Shown here: one piece after another, positions 61,291-64,000 of the stretch
How the letters are laid out: every line of letters begins with the position of its first letter
Position numbering within the stretch: the first letter of the stretch is position 1
Assembly (NCBI GenBank): GCA_018365455.1
Contig: JAGZJZ010000028.1
Coordinates: 1-64,000 of the forward strand
DNA from: Clostridiales bacterium
GTDB taxonomy: Bacteria > Bacillota > Clostridia > Lachnospirales > Lachnospiraceae
Direction of reading: 5' to 3'
DNA length: 64,000 nt
Notes under the pieces: generated by a model
The model's database searches: none
The model's input: only the letters and a program-made list of their open reading frames with translations
Told to the model about the DNA's origin: nothing
Translations under genes and position numbers: made by a program

Positions 61291-62080
61291 TTTCCTTCTT
61301 TCTATATAGGTAAAGTATGATTAATATTGCGGCAGATACACAAAATCCCAGTCCTATCAATCCAAATCCAAGTGCCTGTTCCACTCCGGTTTTGGGTATC
61401 TGTCCGCTGTTGGGCGGATTTTGATTACCTGGCGGATTTGTAGCAGGAGTTTTGTTTGTTGTAGTCGTTTCTGTTTCTATCGGTTCAGTTCCCTCTGTAT
61501 CATCAGGTTCTTCCGTAGCCTGGGTTTCATCCGTTTCCCTTGGTTCCCGGTACAGACTGACCTCTATTTCATAAGGCAGGGTAATTGCATCTAGAAGCAC
61601 CTCGCCTTCGGCAGGATACGGCAGATAATCTTTCTTATAAACTTTCCATCGTATCTGGTTGTTTTCGAATTCTGCAATTTTACCTTTTGCCTGGGATTCG
61701 CTTTCCCCCTGAACATATTGCTTTTGCCCATCCGTTCCTGTTCCATATGCCACATCCAATTGATATATACCGTCTGCACCACTTTGTCCAAACAATACAT
61801 ATCTGTCCAGCTGTGGAACATACAATTCTACTGAAGCGCCCTCAATGGGCTTTGCTGTTTCTTCATCCTTTACTATAAATTGAAGTTTTCCCATATAATC
61901 AACAACTACTCCCGCCGATATATCCGTACTGCTTTTCCCCGGCGTATAGGACTCAGTTGGCCTTACTTCTCCTGAAGTTCCTGATTTTGCAGTTACACCG
62001 CTGCTGCAACAACACCATGCTATAAAACCCGTCAGCATTAAAATCGTAAGACAGCGTGTTTTTTTTAATAATACGTGCAC
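61277..62080 (-). CDS. Sortase-anchored surface protein (IPKTG)
   Basis: 267 residues; GTG start at 62080 with GAGGTGG upstream. Signal peptide (1-32, with an odd CCC stretch), a CnaB/SpaA-like prealbumin domain (about 60-180: LQFIVKDEETAKPIEGASVE, YQLDVAYGTGT, TLPYEIEVSLYREP), a Thr/Glu/Pro/Asn stalk (180-225), then the sorting signal QIPKTG (227-232), a membrane helix and the tail YRKKENEKK. This is the natural substrate of the sortase encoded next. CnaB domains can form isopeptide bonds. Confidence 0.85.
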   Translation of the reverse strand: MHVLLKKTRCLTILMLTGFIAWCCCSSGVTAKSGTSGEVRPTESYTPGKSSTDISAGVVVDYMGKLQFIVKDEETAKPIEGASVELYVPQLDRYVLFGQSGADGIYQLDVAYGTGTDGQKQYVQGESESQAKGKIAEFENNQIRWKVYKKDYLPYPAEGEVLLDAITLPYEIEVSLYREPRETDETQATEEPDDTEGTEPIETETTTTNKTPATNPPGNQNPPNSGQIPKTGVEQALGFGLIGLGFCVSAAILIILYLYRKKENEKK

Positions 62081-62092
62081 TTCATAACCACC

Positions 62093-62602
62093 TCATCTCT
62101 CTATTATCACCACTACTTTTCTGGCTGTTTCTCCGATATATCTGTCATCTTCCGGCTGATAGAACTGGATCAGCACGGTACAGGGGTATAAACCCGGTTC
62201 CAGTTTTTTATCCAGATATATGGAATCTATGTAAAATCCGGGATCTATCCCATCTGATTCATAAAGTACACTGCCATCCTGATCGGAATATATACTTCCA
62301 CTGATGCAGAATCTGTTCCGGCTGTCATTGGCGAAACGAATTGTTCCTTTATCCTCCGTACTTTGAAAATAGATGACAGATTCTATATTTATATACTCCA
62401 TGGCATCTGCCAATAACATGTTTCGTTCTTCTCGATTGTCATTTTCTCTTTCTCTGGCCTTATTGTCCCTGGCCAGCGGAAGTTCCGAAGGATTCCAGGC
62501 AGTATAGATACCAAGTCCGGTATAGAATCCTCCTGCCAGCATACATATAGCGGAAGCTGCTAATAATAACTTATTTATCCACGCCTGCTTGATTCTCATC
62601 AT
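62093..62602 (-). CDS. Membrane-tethered beta-rich surface protein, paralogue 2
   Basis: 169 residues; ATG overlaps the stop of the gene before it (ATGA). One membrane segment near the N-terminus (about 10-30), then RARERENDNREERN-type charged linker and the series domain: IRFANDSRNRFCISGSIYSD, GSVLYESDGIDPGFYIDSIY, LDKKLEPGLYPCTVLIQFYQ, PEDDRYIGETARKVVVIIE. A relative of 59046-59537 and 62599-63135. It ends 12 bases before the anchored-protein gene. Confidence 0.7.
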   Translation of the reverse strand: MMRIKQAWINKLLLAASAICMLAGGFYTGLGIYTAWNPSELPLARDNKARERENDNREERNMLLADAMEYINIESVIYFQSTEDKGTIRFANDSRNRFCISGSIYSDQDGSVLYESDGIDPGFYIDSIYLDKKLEPGLYPCTVLIQFYQPEDDRYIGETARKVVVIIER

Positions 62603-63135
62603 GAATAAACTTTTCCATCTTTGATCCGAAGCAGAACATTTACCTTTGTTTTTGCTATTTCATCCTCTGTTTCATCCAGCGCGTATGTGGTGAATACTGC
62701 AGTGGCATGATATTCTCCGCTTTTTAACGTCTTGTTCAGCTCCACATATTCTATGTAATAACCAGGATCTATCAGTCCCGATTGATAAATGGTTTCTCCC
62801 GTATCATCTAAAACCAGATCAATCTGAAGAGAGTAACGGTTTCCCGGAACATTTTCTATTCCCAGCTTTCCTTTTTTACCTCCTTCTTCAAATACAGGTT
62901 CTGCTGCAATCCCGATATCTACCATTCCTTCTTCCACCTTTTGGCTAAGTAATTCTGCCATCTCCGAAGGGCTTTTCCCCGGAAGAATACCTCCTAAGGC
63001 ATCTTCATCTCTTGTAAGCCTGTCCTTGCCCTGAGAATTCTGGGATTGATAATAGAAACCTCCTGCTATACCTCCCAGAATTAAGACCAGAGCCAACACT
63101 ATAAGCCACTTTTTGCCCTTTTTCTTTTGTTCCAT
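62599..63135 (-). CDS. Membrane-tethered beta-rich surface protein, paralogue 1
   Basis: About 178 residues from ATG 63135 (MEQKKKGKKWLIV) with AAAGGAAA in front; an earlier ATG at 63177 overlaps the previous gene. One membrane segment (about 10-30), a linker, then the series domain: GIENVPGNRYSLQIDLVLDD, TGETIYQSGLIDPGYYIEYV, ELNKTLKSGEYHATAVFTTY, TKVNVLLRI. The clearest version of the GLIDPG-YY-EYVELNKTLKSGEY core found in all three paralogues. Confidence 0.72.
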   Translation of the reverse strand: MEQKKKGKKWLIVLALVLILGGIAGGFYYQSQNSQGKDRLTRDEDALGGILPGKSPSEMAELLSQKVEEGMVDIGIAAEPVFEEGGKKGKLGIENVPGNRYSLQIDLVLDDTGETIYQSGLIDPGYYIEYVELNKTLKSGEYHATAVFTTYALDETEDEIAKTKVNVLLRIKDGKVYS

Positions 63136-63166
63136 ATCTGATATTTTCCTTTCTGAATCTGTTCGC

Positions 63167-63964
63167 CTAATCTGCATTGATCTGCCAGATTATCTTGCCG
63201 GCTTTGACCGACTCCTCAATCTGTGAATACTGCCCACGGTATCCTCCTATCTCCACTCCCAGCTTCAATTCCTTTTCATAGGGATTATTTGCTGTTCCGG
63301 ATGGTGTGTATCCCCCACTGCTGGGAGGTGCCTGGAGAGATATCTCATGATCAAGCCAGATGCTTTTATCAACTGTGTCCTTGCTGTCAAATACATAGGT
63401 ACTGTTCTCATCTGCCAGATTTATACGAAAATTTTTGAAGTTACTTTCATCCGTGGTCAGCTTCTCATCTTCCGCCGCCGCTTTCCAAAATCCCCGCTCT
63501 TCTCCCGGACTGTCCACACCTTCCATAAAAGCATTTAGGCTGACCGCTTTTCCCTGACGGACTGCGGGATCATAATTGTCATTGCCGTCTGCGTCCTGAT
63601 CCGCAGTCTGAGTGGAATAATTTTTTACCCGGAGTGTGGAGTCACCTACAACCCCTATTTCATAATCACTTGCCGTGTTGTCATGATCCAGTACATTCAC
63701 TACCACATTGGGCAGCAGCAGTGTGCCATTGTCCACAGAGATTTTTACCCTGTTCCCTGCATCCAGAGTTCCATTTACAACAAATGCAAAAGTTGTTGGA
63801 ACCGTAACGGATATTCTGGGTCTATAATCTTTTTTTGCCACATCCAGCCACACATCCTGGCTGGGACCGGGGTCAGCCGCCTGAATACTTATGGCGTTTT
63901 CCGCCATAAAAATGGCAGCTATGCAAATTCCCATGGCAAAAGTCCATTTCCTATTTATCTTCAT
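63167..63964 (-). CDS. Secreted surface protein of the sortase operon
   Basis: About 265 residues from ATG 63964 (MKINRKWTFAM), AAGGGAAG ribosome site; TTG 63985 is in frame. Signal peptide to about IQAADPG. The body is beta-rich: RISVTVPTTFAFVVNGTLDA, LLLPNVVVNVLDHDNTASDY, FKNFRINLADENSTYVFDSK, YEKELKLGVEIGGYRGQYSQ. The VTVPTTFAFVVNG block resembles the N-terminal strand of WxL-like and other Firmicute surface proteins. No sorting signal is present, so it must be held by partners. It is the first gene of the operon visible here; the true first gene may be beyond the window. Confidence 0.68.
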   Translation of the reverse strand: MKINRKWTFAMGICIAAIFMAENAISIQAADPGPSQDVWLDVAKKDYRPRISVTVPTTFAFVVNGTLDAGNRVKISVDNGTLLLPNVVVNVLDHDNTASDYEIGVVGDSTLRVKNYSTQTADQDADGNDNYDPAVRQGKAVSLNAFMEGVDSPGEERGFWKAAAEDEKLTTDESNFKNFRINLADENSTYVFDSKDTVDKSIWLDHEISLQAPPSSGGYTPSGTANNPYEKELKLGVEIGGYRGQYSQIEESVKAGKIIWQINAD

Positions 63965-64000
63965 TTTTTCTTCCCTTCTTTCCAATGTATTTTTATGGAA

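Overview
The window is about 42% GC. It carries Lachnospiraceae-type genes: Amidase_6 cell-wall hydrolases, YesM/YesN sugar signalling, a CD3324-family regulator, GH36 and GH106 glycosidases with Big and FN3 tails, class B sortase, a HelD-like helicase and a type I holin-like toxin. The likely source is a gut anaerobe of that family (Blautia or Ruminococcus gnavus relatives). No rRNA, tRNA, CRISPR array or phage structural gene was seen.

Region 1 (1-5.8 kb) is a decayed accessory patch. It holds a secreted Amidase_6 protein with a membrane partner, an orphan paralogue of that partner, a small coiled-coil gene with an in-frame TGA, helicase-associated-domain remnants, a VOC protein and small membrane proteins. 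Region 2 (5.8-20 kb) is envelope-stress and resistance housekeeping: an OmpR/HisKA two-component pair, an sdpR-sdpI autorepressor/immunity operon split by an IS110-type element, cbiZ, a PhzF-like protein, a peptide-type ABC exporter (two ATPases, one FtsX permease) with its own two-component system, and a DbpA-type RNA helicase with a 20-nt tandem array in its upstream region. Region 3 (20-26.8 kb) holds a CD3324 regulator with a structured leader, a tandem-MerR regulator divergent from a UvrA2-like ATPase, VanY, a VOC protein and a second Amidase_6 protein.

Region 4 (27-55 kb) is for glycan use. It has a GH106/AraC divergent pair fused by a deletion, an SBP-permease-permease-GH36 operon, a 1739-residue secreted multi-domain glycosidase, and a second solute-binding lipoprotein in an operon with YesN and YesM. 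The SBP operon and the giant glycosidase share a 37-nt promoter element at identical distance from the -10 box, so they probably form one regulon. Between them are an XRE-ABC fusion with its permease, an AraC-GNAT fusion coupled to a HelD-like helicase, a type I toxin-antitoxin locus and an AAA/PD-(D/E)XK protein.

Region 5 (55-64 kb, all minus strand) looks like one long operon. It encodes a secreted surface protein, two membrane-tethered beta-rich proteins, an IPKTG-anchored protein, class B sortase, a lipoprotein cyclophilin and a third membrane-tethered paralogue, then a V4R sensor protein, a soluble GHKL kinase, a LytTR response regulator, a LytTR protein with a phosphorylation-dead receiver, and an HD-GYP protein. 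This is the best candidate for an undescribed system: a sortase-assembled surface structure co-transcribed with its own signalling chain. A second original signal is a dispersed element (four copies at three loci) made of two hairpins and a Shine-Dalgarno, each locus ending at a start codon.
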